In this document: in pieces, positions 32,817 through 40,475 of the stretch
How the letters are laid out: each line of letters opens with the position of its first letter
Numbering within the stretch: the first letter of the stretch is position 1
Source: Streptomyces canus
GTDB taxonomy: Bacteria; Actinomycetota; Actinomycetes; Streptomycetales; Streptomycetaceae
Assembly (NCBI RefSeq): GCF_030815415.1
Contig: NZ_JAUSWW010000001.1
Span: 4,340,001 to 4,404,000 of the forward strand
DNA: 64,000 nucleotides
Reading direction: 5' to 3'
Notes under the pieces: model-generated
Databases searched by the model: none
The model's input: only the letters and a program-made list of their open reading frames with translations
Told to the model about the DNA's origin: nothing
Translations under genes and position numbers: made by a program

Positions 32817-32835
32817 ACCCTTACGGACGTAGGGT
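32817..32835. promoter_or_regulatory. inverted repeat upstream of korA
   Basis: ACCCTTACG-GA-CGTAGGGT is an inverted repeat with a single unpaired base, 65 bp before the korA start. It could be a regulator-binding site for the kor operon. No regulator is identified. Confidence 0.35.
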
Positions 32836-32899
32836 TGATCCAGGGCGGGCCTGCGGGAGTGCCTGTCCCGGACAGCTGCCTCGAAGGAGGTCCAGTTCA

Positions 32900-34828
32900 G
32901 TGACCAGCCAGGTCAGTAGCCCAGCGGAGCAGGCCGACGAAGCCGTCGTGGGAGAGCAGCGCAAACCGGCAGGGACCAAGGACGTCCGCCGGCTGGACCG
33001 GGTGATCATCCGCTTCGCGGGCGATTCGGGCGACGGTATGCAGCTCACCGGTGACCGTTTCACCTCCGAGACAGCGACCTTCGGCAACGATCTGTCCACA
33101 CTGCCGAACTTCCCCGCCGAGATCCGGGCACCCGCCGGAACCCTGCCGGGTGTGTCGAGCTTCCAGCTGCACTTCGCCGACCACGACATCCTGACCCCGG
33201 GCGACGCACCGAACGTGCTGGTCGCGATGAACCCGGCCGCCCTCAAAGCCAACATCGGCGACCTGCCACGCGGCGCCGAGATCATCGTCAACACCGACGA
33301 GTTCACCAAACGGGCCATGCAGAAGGTCGGCTACGCGGCCTCGCCGCTGGAAGACGGCTCCCTGGACGGCTACAGCCTCCACCCGGTGCCGCTGACCACG
33401 CTGACCGTCGAGGCCCTCAAGGAATTCGACCTCAGCCGCAAAGAGGCCGAACGCAGCAAGAACATGTTCGCGCTCGGCCTCCTTTCCTGGATGTACCACC
33501 GGCCGACCGCGGGCACCGAACGCTTCCTGAAGACCAAGTTCGCCAAGAAACCCGAGATCATGAAGGCGAACCTGGCCGCCTTCCACGCCGGCTGGAACTT
33601 CGGCGAGACCACCGAGGACTTCGCCGTCTCCTACGAAGTCGCACCCGCCGCCACCGCCTTCCCCACCGGCACCTACCGCAACATCTCCGGGAACCTGGCC
33701 CTGTCCTACGGACTGATCACCGCGTCCCGCCAGGCGGACCTGCCGCTGTTCCTGGGCTCGTACCCGATCACACCGGCGTCCGACATCCTGCACGAGCTGA
33801 GCCGTCACAAGAACTTCGGTGTCCGCACCTTCCAGGCCGAGGACGAGATCGCCGGCATCGGGGCGGCGCTGGGCGCGGCCTTCGGCGGCAGTCTCGCCGT
33901 GACCACCACCTCCGGCCCGGGTGTCGCCCTGAAGTCGGAGACGATCGGTCTGGCGGTGTCGCTGGAGCTGCCGCTGCTGGTGATCGACATCCAGCGCGGC
34001 GGGCCCTCCACCGGCCTGCCGACCAAGACCGAACAAGCGGACCTGCTCCAGGCGATGTTCGGCCGCAACGGCGAAGCGCCGGTACCGGTGATCGCGCCGA
34101 AGACGCCCGCGGACTGCTTCGACGCGGCGCTGGAGGCGGCCCGGATCGCACTGACGTACCGCACGCCAGTGATGCTCCTGTCGGACGGCTATCTGGCCAA
34201 CGGCTCCGAGCCCTGGCGGATCCCGGAGGTCGACGAACTCCCCGACCTGACGGTGCAGTTCACCCAGGGGCCGAACCACACCCTGGACGACGGCACCGAG
34301 GTCTTCTGGCCGTACAAGCGCGATCCTCAGACCCTGGCCCGCCCGTGGGCGATCCCGGGCACGCCGGGCCTTGAGCACCGTATCGGCGGCATCGAGAAGC
34401 AGGACGGCACCGGCAACATCTCCTACGACCCCGCCAACCACGACTTCATGGTCCGCACCCGCCAGGCCAAGATCGACGGCATCGACGTACCGGATCTGGA
34501 GGTCGACGACCCGCACGAGGCACGCACCCTCGTCCTGGGCTGGGGCTCGACCTACGGACCTATCACGGCGGCGGTACGGCGACTGCGGACCGCCGGGGAG
34601 TCCATCGCGCAGGCGCACCTACGCCACCTCAACCCGTTCCCGCGGAACCTCGGCACGGTGGTGAAGCGTTACGACAAGCTGGTGATCCCCGAGATGAACC
34701 TCGGGCAACTCGCCACGCTGATCCGGGCGAAGTACCTGGTCGACGCCCACTCGTACAACCAGGTGAACGGCATGCCGTTCAAGGCCGAGCAGCTCGCCAC
34801 GGCTCTCAAGGAGGCCATCGATGGCTGA
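32900..34828 (+). CDS. korA: 2-oxoacid:ferredoxin oxidoreductase subunit alpha
   Basis: KorA is the fused γ-α subunit of the two-subunit 2-oxoglutarate (2-oxoacid):ferredoxin oxidoreductase, which makes acyl-CoA and reduced ferredoxin. The 642-residue protein has a γ domain (GDSGDGMQLTGDRFTSETAT), the α domain starting YPITPASDILHELSRH, and the GPGVALKSETIGLAVSLELP and IDIQRGGPSTGLPTKTEQAD segments that bind pyruvate/2-oxoacid and TPP. An AAGGAGG ribosome site precedes the GTG at 32900. It overlaps korB by eight bases. The acid used is 2-oxoglutarate by family, not proven. Confidence 0.95.
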   Translation: MTSQVSSPAEQADEAVVGEQRKPAGTKDVRRLDRVIIRFAGDSGDGMQLTGDRFTSETATFGNDLSTLPNFPAEIRAPAGTLPGVSSFQLHFADHDILTPGDAPNVLVAMNPAALKANIGDLPRGAEIIVNTDEFTKRAMQKVGYAASPLEDGSLDGYSLHPVPLTTLTVEALKEFDLSRKEAERSKNMFALGLLSWMYHRPTAGTERFLKTKFAKKPEIMKANLAAFHAGWNFGETTEDFAVSYEVAPAATAFPTGTYRNISGNLALSYGLITASRQADLPLFLGSYPITPASDILHELSRHKNFGVRTFQAEDEIAGIGAALGAAFGGSLAVTTTSGPGVALKSETIGLAVSLELPLLVIDIQRGGPSTGLPTKTEQADLLQAMFGRNGEAPVPVIAPKTPADCFDAALEAARIALTYRTPVMLLSDGYLANGSEPWRIPEVDELPDLTVQFTQGPNHTLDDGTEVFWPYKRDPQTLARPWAIPGTPGLEHRIGGIEKQDGTGNISYDPANHDFMVRTRQAKIDGIDVPDLEVDDPHEARTLVLGWGSTYGPITAAVRRLRTAGESIAQAHLRHLNPFPRNLGTVVKRYDKLVIPEMNLGQLATLIRAKYLVDAHSYNQVNGMPFKAEQLATALKEAIDG

Positions 34829-35900
34829 GACGTCCACGGAAGGCACGGGCACGATCGAGGCACTCTCCCTCGTCCCCAAGGCCGAGGCCAAGCAGTCCAT
34901 GAAGGACTTCAAGTCCGATCAGGAAGTGCGCTGGTGCCCCGGCTGCGGTGACTACGCGATCCTCGCCGCGGTCCAGGGCTTCATGCCGGAACTAGGCCTG
35001 GCGAAGGAGAACATCGTCTTCGTCTCCGGCATCGGCTGCTCGTCCCGCTTCCCGTACTACATGGACACGTACGGCATGCACTCGATCCACGGCCGCGCGC
35101 CGGCGATCGCGACCGGACTCGCCACGTCCAGGCGGGACTTGAGCGTGTGGGTGGTGACGGGCGACGGGGACGCGCTGTCGATCGGCGGAAACCACCTCAT
35201 CCACGCCCTGCGCCGCAACGTCAACCTCAAGATCCTGCTGTTCAACAACCGGATCTACGGCCTGACCAAGGGCCAGTACTCCCCCACCTCCGAGGTCGGC
35301 AAGATCACGAAGTCGACGCCGATGGGTTCCCTCGACGCCCCCTTCAACCCGGTGTCACTGGCCATCGGCGCGGAAGCATCCTTCGTGGCGCGCACGGTCG
35401 ACTCCGACCGCAAACACCTCACCGAGGTCCTGCGCCAGGCCGCCGCCCACCCCGGCACGGCCCTCGTCGAGATCTACCAGAACTGCAACATCTTCAACGA
35501 CGGCGCCTTCGAAGTCCTCAAGGACAGGCAGCAGGCCGAGGAAGCGGTCATCCGCCTCGAACACGGGCAGCCCATCCGCTTCGGCGCCGACGGCTCGCGC
35601 GGCGTGGTCCGGGACGTGGCGACGGGTGACCTGAAGGTCGTCACGGTCACGCCGGAGAACGAGTCCCAGGTCCTGGTGCACGACGCCCACTCCACGTCCC
35701 CGACCACCGCCTTCGCCCTCTCCCGCCTCGCCGACCCGGACACCCTCCACCACACCCCGATCGGTGTCCTCCGCTCCGTCGAACGCCCCGTCTACGACAC
35801 GCAGATGGCCGACCAGCTGGACGCGGCGATCGAACAGAACGGCAAGGGCGACCTGGCGGCGCTGCTCGCGGGCGGCGACACCTGGACGGTCGTCGGCTGA
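34821..35900 (+). CDS. korB: 2-oxoacid:ferredoxin oxidoreductase subunit beta
   Basis: KorB binds TPP and a [4Fe-4S] cluster. The 359-residue protein has the cluster/TPP motif CPGCGDYAILAAVQGF, GIGCSSRFPYYMDTYGMHSI, and GDGDALSIGGNHLIHALRRN with NxxIYGLTKGQYSPTS. It is translated by overlap with korA. In organisms with this pair, reduced ferredoxin is the electron sink. An exceptionally strong hairpin (35918-35951) follows the stop. Confidence 0.95.
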   Translation: MAETSTEGTGTIEALSLVPKAEAKQSMKDFKSDQEVRWCPGCGDYAILAAVQGFMPELGLAKENIVFVSGIGCSSRFPYYMDTYGMHSIHGRAPAIATGLATSRRDLSVWVVTGDGDALSIGGNHLIHALRRNVNLKILLFNNRIYGLTKGQYSPTSEVGKITKSTPMGSLDAPFNPVSLAIGAEASFVARTVDSDRKHLTEVLRQAAAHPGTALVEIYQNCNIFNDGAFEVLKDRQQAEEAVIRLEHGQPIRFGADGSRGVVRDVATGDLKVVTVTPENESQVLVHDAHSTSPTTAFALSRLADPDTLHHTPIGVLRSVERPVYDTQMADQLDAAIEQNGKGDLAALLAGGDTWTVVG

Positions 35901-35917
35901 AGGTCTGCGAACATGCG

Positions 35918-35951
35918 GAGGGCCCGGATGCGGTACGGCATCCGGGCCCTC
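35918..35951. terminator. terminator between korB and the duplicated cassette
   Basis: A perfect 14-bp stem (GAGGGCCCGGATGC and its complement) with a 6-nt loop lies 18 bp beyond the korB stop and just before the end of the converging gene. It probably stops transcription from both sides. Confidence 0.85.
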
Positions 35952-35955
35952 GGCG

Positions 35956-36216
35956 TCAGGCGTCGGGGATGTCTCTCTTGGCGCGGAGGAGGGTGTCTCG
36001 CGTGATGACGACGATGCGTTCGTAGTCGGCGCGGGCGGCGTCCGCCGGCAGCTGCGCATCCAGTTCTTCGGTGCGATCCGTACCGATGACCGCGAAGCTG
36101 CCGTCACTCAGCTCGAAGAGATCGGGGCAGGTCTCGCCGCGCATGCTGCCACGTTGCTGAGTCGGATCGCCCAGGCGCCTAATGATCCGGGGGATGCATG
36201 CGAACTTGTCGTACAC
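35956..36216 (-). CDS. small conserved protein, cassette copy 1
   Basis: The 86-residue protein begins (GTG at 36216) VYDKFACIPRIIRRLGDPTQ and contains CPDLFELSDGSFAVIGTDRT, then YERIVVITRDTLLRAKRDIP. The paralogue at 36873-37130 shares most of the C-terminal 60 residues. It has no signal peptide and looks like a small cytoplasmic α/β protein. It begins 11 bp after the DUF6082-like gene stop, so the two are cotranscribed. Function unknown. Confidence 0.75.
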   Translation of the reverse strand: MYDKFACIPRIIRRLGDPTQQRGSMRGETCPDLFELSDGSFAVIGTDRTEELDAQLPADAARADYERIVVITRDTLLRAKRDIPDA

Positions 36217-36226
36217 GTGAAGCCCC

Positions 36227-36727
36227 TCACTCGCCCGTGGACTCAGGGTCCACAACCCACCACTCGTCAAGGTCCTCGAGTCGCTCGTCCCTGATGACAT
36301 CGACCGCTCTACCGATCCTCGCCTCAAGGGAGTCTTCGGGCAGGCCCCGACGTGTCTCAGCCGTCCGTTCCCAGTACTTCGAGAAGACTGGGCTGCCCAG
36401 CAACCACCGCAAAGATCCGAGAAGTTCACCCCGGTCGATGGAGCCGACTCGGTATGCCAGGAGAATCAACCCGTACTGCGCATTGGCATTGAGCGTCTGT
36501 CGACGTTCCTCATCAGGCAGATCGGTGAGGGCGCTCAGAGAAGCAGCGAGTGGCGGGTCGTCGATCGCCCGGTCGAGCCGACCCAGAAAATAGCCATGCA
36601 GCTGAATCAGGTTCGCCCGATGCAGTTCCGTTGCTATCCGTTCGTACCCGTCCGCCATCCGTCCGAGCTGGTGAGTGACCTGCTGAAGCGCCTCCAGTAT
36701 CGGCTCGCCCTGGTCCGGCACCGCCAT
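36227..36727 (-). CDS. DUF6082-like protein, cassette copy 1
   Basis: The 166-residue helical protein starts MAVPDQGEPILEALQQVTHQ and has HRANLIQLHGYFLGRLDRAI, ERRQTLNANAQYGLILLAYR and WLLGSPVFSKYWERTAETRR. I recognise it as the DUF6082 family, common and multi-copy in streptomycetes near helix-turn-helix regulators and small acidic or basic partners. The second cassette copy has the same plan. Its role is unknown; a helical scaffold interacting with the small partner is a guess. Confidence 0.75.
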   Translation of the reverse strand: MAVPDQGEPILEALQQVTHQLGRMADGYERIATELHRANLIQLHGYFLGRLDRAIDDPPLAASLSALTDLPDEERRQTLNANAQYGLILLAYRVGSIDRGELLGSLRWLLGSPVFSKYWERTAETRRGLPEDSLEARIGRAVDVIRDERLEDLDEWWVVDPESTGE

Positions 36728-36872
36728 GGCCTACCCCCATTCCGCCGAGTGACAACGCTCGCGCCTCCAGCGTGCAAGCCGGAGGGGGGAAGCGGAAAGG
36801 GGGCGTATCGACGGATGTGCAAACCGAAGGGCTGAGTGTCCCTACCTCACTGGGGGACCCAGCCCCGTGCGC

Positions 36873-37130
36873 TCAGGCGTCGGGGATGTCTCGCTTGGCG
36901 CGCAACAGCGTGTCTCGCGTGATCACGACGATCCGCTCGTAATCGGCGCGGGCGGCGTCTTCGGGAAGCAGGGCGTCCAGTTCCTCGGTGCGGTCCGTTC
37001 CGATGACGGCGAAGCTTCCGTCGCTCAGTTCGAAGAGGTCGGGGCACGTCTCGTTCGTGACGCTTCCCCGCTGACGTGGTGAGTCACCGATGCGTCGGAG
37101 GATACGGACGGCGGGGGGTTCGTTGTGCAC
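36873..37130 (-). CDS. small conserved protein, cassette copy 2
   Basis: The 85-residue protein begins (GTG at 37130) VHNEPPAVRILRRIGDSPRQ and continues as copy 1 does (CPDLFELSDGSFAVIGTDRT, AARADYERIVVITRDTLLRA). Near identity across the C-terminal two thirds and divergence at the N-terminus point to a recent duplication or gene conversion. A longer in-frame start at 37199 exists, but the GTG aligns with copy 1. It lies between the two DUF6082-like genes. Confidence 0.72.
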   Translation of the reverse strand: MHNEPPAVRILRRIGDSPRQRGSVTNETCPDLFELSDGSFAVIGTDRTEELDALLPEDAARADYERIVVITRDTLLRAKRDIPDA

Positions 37131-37264
37131 GCGGAGAGCCTCTTCGACGGGATGGAGCCATGGTCGTGCGGCACAACCGGCACAGTCGCCCCAAGACACG
37201 TCATTTTAAACGGAGTTAGGCCTTAGGGGTGAAGAGTTATGCCACTTGGAGTGAAAGCAATCTC

Positions 37265-37774
37265 TCAGGGCGACGGCTCGTCCGGGTGCGCCACGACCCA
37301 CCACACCTCGGGCTCCTCGCGAAGGCCTTGCACGACCACATCCACCGCCTTCCCCACACGGGCTTCAAGTGATCCGCGGGGCAAGCTCCGGCGATGATCA
37401 CGGGTCAGTTCCCAATAGCGATCGAAGATCGGATTCCGGCACAACACCCTCAGGTGCCCCATCAGTTCGTTCCAGCCCATGGCCTCTACGCGATACTGGA
37501 GCACGATGCCGTGGTATCGCGCGTTGACATGGATCATCTGACGACGCTCACGCTCCGTGAGACCCGACAAGGTGCTGACGGCATCCGCCAGAGCAGGATC
37601 CGCCATCCCGTGCTCCATCTGCTCAACCGAGATGCGGTGCAGCTGGATCAGGTTGGCATATCTGATCTCCTTGGCGAGAAGGGCCAGCTGATGAACCAGC
37701 CTCTCCGCCCACTCCTCGGACCTTCCGCTCGCTGCTGAATCGTTCCCTCGCGCGTCCGGATTCTCTGCGTCCAA
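37265..37774 (-). CDS. DUF6082-like protein, cassette copy 2
   Basis: The ~169-residue protein aligns with the gene at 36227-36727 through the landmarks IRYANLIQLHRISVEQMEHG, ERRQMIHVNARYHGIVLQYR, CRNPIFDRYWELTRDHRRSL and GSLEARVGKAVDVVVQGL. I place the start at a TTG (37774) with GGGGGT upstream because it gives the same length as copy 1; no ATG or GTG suits, so the start is uncertain. It leads the second cassette; the small partner gene follows. Confidence 0.65.
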   Translation of the reverse strand: MDAENPDARGNDSAASGRSEEWAERLVHQLALLAKEIRYANLIQLHRISVEQMEHGMADPALADAVSTLSGLTERERRQMIHVNARYHGIVLQYRVEAMGWNELMGHLRVLCRNPIFDRYWELTRDHRRSLPRGSLEARVGKAVDVVVQGLREEPEVWWVVAHPDEPSP

Positions 37775-37999
37775 GGCCAACCCCCGAGTCAGGCGTCCGG
37801 GCGTCGGATAGCAACCTCCTGGACCGGCGCACGGTTGGGCACAACGCCCCGCCCCCAGCATGCCGGGCGGCTCAAGTCGGCGTGGGAGGCGGAAAGGGGG
37901 CGCATGGAAGGACGTACCGCTCGTGTCGACCAACGCCCTGTCATGTATGTGCCCGGCGAGCGCCGTCGGCATACGTTCGGCAGGCCCCGAGCGATTGCG

Positions 38000-38398
38000 T
38001 CATTCCTGCTCAGAGGCCCGTTTCCGCGCGTCGTACCCCTCCCGCGCCTCCTGCACCGCCCCCATCCGCGTCTCCGTCCACACGGCCAGCCGCCGTACCT
38101 GTTCCGCCGCCTCGCGGCCCAGGTCGGTGAGGGAGTAGTCGACGCGGGGCGGGATCACCGGCTTGGCGTCCCGGTGCACGAAGCCGTCCCGCTCCAGCGT
38201 CTGGAGGGTCTGGGTGAGCATCTTCTCGCTGACGCCGCGGCCGAAGCCGCCGATCTCGCGGCGGAGCTCGCTGAAGCGGTACGAGCGGTCCAGGAGGGCG
38301 ATCAGGACCAGGACGCCCCAGCGGCTGGTGACGTGCTCCAGGACCAGGCGGTGCGGGCACATCGCCTCGGCGTTCGTCTCCACGCTACTTACTGCCAT
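38000..38398 (-). CDS. HxlR family transcriptional regulator
   Basis: The 132-residue winged-helix protein has the HxlR signature: CPHRLVLEHVTSRWGVLVLI, YRFSELRREIGGFGRGVSEK and MLTQTLQTLERDGFVHRDAK, then PPRVDYSLTDLGREA. It carries Cys14 close to the N-terminus, which in redox/electrophile-sensing members (HypR, YodB, QorR) is the reactive cysteine. It is divergent from a quinone reductase gene with a 25-bp palindrome between them, so a QorR-like role in quinone or aldehyde stress is likely. Confidence 0.93.
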   Translation of the reverse strand: MAVSSVETNAEAMCPHRLVLEHVTSRWGVLVLIALLDRSYRFSELRREIGGFGRGVSEKMLTQTLQTLERDGFVHRDAKPVIPPRVDYSLTDLGREAAEQVRRLAVWTETRMGAVQEAREGYDARKRASEQE

Positions 38399-38401
38399 GC
38401 C

Positions 38402-38426
38402 AGTACCTTACTTCAAAGTGGGTACT
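38402..38426. promoter_or_regulatory. candidate HxlR operator
   Basis: AGTACC and GGTACT form an inverted repeat 13 bp apart, with a smaller ACTT/AAGT pair inside. The site lies just 5' of the HxlR start and in the divergent promoter of the quinone reductase gene. HxlR-family operators commonly have GTAC cores. Confidence 0.65.
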
Positions 38427-38489
38427 TTCCAAGAGTTAGCGCACCACCTAGGGTTAGCGTCACCGCACCCCACAAGGAGATCGCACATC

Positions 38490-39344
38490 ATGAGCATCGT
38501 CGTCACCGGAGCCACCGGACACCTGGGCCGCCACGTCATCGAGCAGCTGCTGGAGAAGGTGCCCGCCGACCAGGTCACCGCCGTCGTCCGCAGCGCCGAG
38601 AAGGGCGCCGACCTCGCGGCGAAGGGTGTGAAGATCGCGATCGCGGACTACAACGCTCCCGAGACCTTCGGCAGCCTCTTCGCCTCCGGCGACAAGGTGC
38701 TGCTGATCTCCGGCAACGAGTTCGACAAGGGCCGGGTCAACCAGCACAAGGTCGTCATCGCCGCCGCCAAGGCCGCCGACGTGGCCCTGCTCGCGTACAC
38801 CAGCGCCCCGGGCTCCCTCACCGCCGCGCTCGCCGACGACCACCGCGGCACCGAGGAGGCGCTCCTCGCCTCCGGCCTGCCGTACGCGCTGCTGCGCAAC
38901 GGCTGGTACCACGAGAACTACACCGAGAACCTCGCCCCCGTCCTCCAGTACGGCGCCGTCACCCAGGCCGCCGGCGAGGGCCGGGTCTCCTCCGCCTCGC
39001 GCGCCGACTACGCGGCCGCCGCGGTCGCCGTGCTGACCGGCGAGGGCCACGAGAACCAGACGTACGAGCTGGGCGGCGACGAGGCCTGGAGCTTCGCCGA
39101 GTACGCGGCCGAGCTCAGCAGCCAGACCGGCAAGGAGATCGCCTACAACGCCGTCTCGGTCGAGGAGTACACCGGCATCCTGGCCGGCGCCGGGCTGCCC
39201 GCGCCGCTGGCGGCCACCCTCGCGGGCGTGGACGCCTCCATAGCGAAGGGCGAGCTCGTCGTCTCCTCCGGCGACCTCTCCCGGCTCGCCGGCCGGCCGA
39301 CCACCCCGCTGTCCGAGGCGGTCGCCGTCGCGCTCAAGGGCTGA
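38490..39344 (+). CDS. NAD(P)H:quinone oxidoreductase, NmrA/QorB-like SDR
   Basis: The 284-residue protein has the Rossmann motif VTGATGHLGRHVIEQLLEKV, ISGNEFDKGRVNQHKVVIAA and LLRNGWYHENYTENL, characteristic of QOR2/YtfG-type quinone reductases that use NADPH. The C-terminal half (WSFAEYAAELSSQTGKEIAY) is family-like. The ATG at 38490 follows AAGGAG. It is divergent from the HxlR regulator and probably induced by quinones. A very strong hairpin follows the stop. Confidence 0.92.
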   Translation: MSIVVTGATGHLGRHVIEQLLEKVPADQVTAVVRSAEKGADLAAKGVKIAIADYNAPETFGSLFASGDKVLLISGNEFDKGRVNQHKVVIAAAKAADVALLAYTSAPGSLTAALADDHRGTEEALLASGLPYALLRNGWYHENYTENLAPVLQYGAVTQAAGEGRVSSASRADYAAAAVAVLTGEGHENQTYELGGDEAWSFAEYAAELSSQTGKEIAYNAVSVEEYTGILAGAGLPAPLAATLAGVDASIAKGELVVSSGDLSRLAGRPTTPLSEAVAVALKG

Positions 39345-39373
39345 TCACTCCCCTAAGGGCCCTTGAGCCTCCG

Positions 39374-39423
39374 ACCCCCGCCTGTCATGACCGTATAGCG
39401 ATACGGGCATGACAGGCGGGGGT
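39374..39423. terminator. 50-nt near-perfect hairpin after quinone reductase
   Basis: The outer arms (39374-39389 and 39408-39423) are 16 bp and perfect; inside them CCGTAT/ATACGG adds six pairs around an AGCG loop, with only one 1x1 mismatch. It lies 30 bp past the reductase stop and about 50 bp before rarD. No T-tract follows. Confidence 0.75.
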
Positions 39424-39472
39424 GCTCGGCGTTACCTTCGTGCAGGCGAGGTCGACGTGAGAGGGAGGGCCC

Positions 39473-40475
39473 GTGAGCGGGAAGCCGAGGGGCGAGCGGC
39501 ACATAGGACTGCTGAACGGCTTCGCCGCGTACGGGATGTGGGGGCTGTTCCCGCTCTACTTCCCCCTGCTGAAGCCCGCCGGATCGGCCGAGGTGCTCGC
39601 CCACCGGATGGCCTGGTCCTTCCTCGTCGTCACCCTGGCGCTGGTCGTCGTACGACGCTGGAAGTGGGCCGGTGAGCTGCTGCGGCAGCCGCGCAGGCTC
39701 GCGCTCGTCTCCGTCGCCGCGGCCACGATCGCCGTGAACTGGGGCGTCTACATCTGGGCCGTGAACAACGAACGGGTCGTCGAGGCCTCCCTCGGCTACT
39801 TCATCAACCCCCTGGTCACCATCGCGATGGGCGTGCTGCTCCTGAAGGAGCGGCTGCGGCCCGTGCAGTGGGCGGCGGTCGCCGTCGGTGCGGGTGCCGT
39901 GGTCGTGCTCACCGTCGGGTACGGACGTCCGCCGTGGATCTCACTCGTTCTCGCCTTCTCCTTCGCCACGTACGGCCTGGTGAAGAAGAAGGTCAACCTC
40001 AGGCGGGCTCGAATCGCTGGCCGCCGAGACCGCGATCCAGTTCCTGCCCGCGCTGGGCTATCTGGTGTGGCTGACCGCGCACGGCGACGCCACGATCGTC
40101 ACCGAGGGCCCGGGGCACGCCGCCCTGCTCGCCGGGACCGGCCTGGTCACCGCGCTCCCCCTGATCTGCTTCGGCGCGGCGGCCATCCGCGTGCCCCTCT
40201 CCACCCTCGGTCTCCTCCAGTACCTAGCGCCGGTCTTCCAGTTCCTGCTCGGCATCACCTACTTCCACGAGGCCATGCCGCCGGAGCGCTGGGCCGGCTT
40301 CTCGCTGGTCTGGCTGGCGCTGTCGCTGCTCACCTGGGACGCGCTGCGCACGGCGCGCAGGCTCAGGGCGGAGACCAGCAGGCCCAGCACCACCATCGCG
40401 ACGGGCACCACGAGCGCCGTACGGAACGCGGAGAGCGTCGCCTCCGGCCCCGACCCGGTGGAAGCCAAGCCGTAG
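39473..40475 (+). pseudogene. rarD: rarD (EamA permease) with single-base frameshift
   Basis: The gene encodes a RarD-type EamA permease (ten helices). The first half, from GTG at 39473, reads GLLNGFAAYGMWGLFPLYFP, YFINPLVTIAMGVLLLKERL and FSFATYGLVKKKVNL. At about 40001 an extra A shifts the frame. The second half then continues in the +1 frame as LESLAAETAIQFLPALGYLV, STLGLLQYLAPVFQFLLGIT and FSLVWLALSLLTWDALRTAR, ending at 40475. Without that A the protein is continuous. The last ~35 residues are encoded antisense to the MFS gene. It is either inactivated or a base-call error. Confidence 0.85.
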
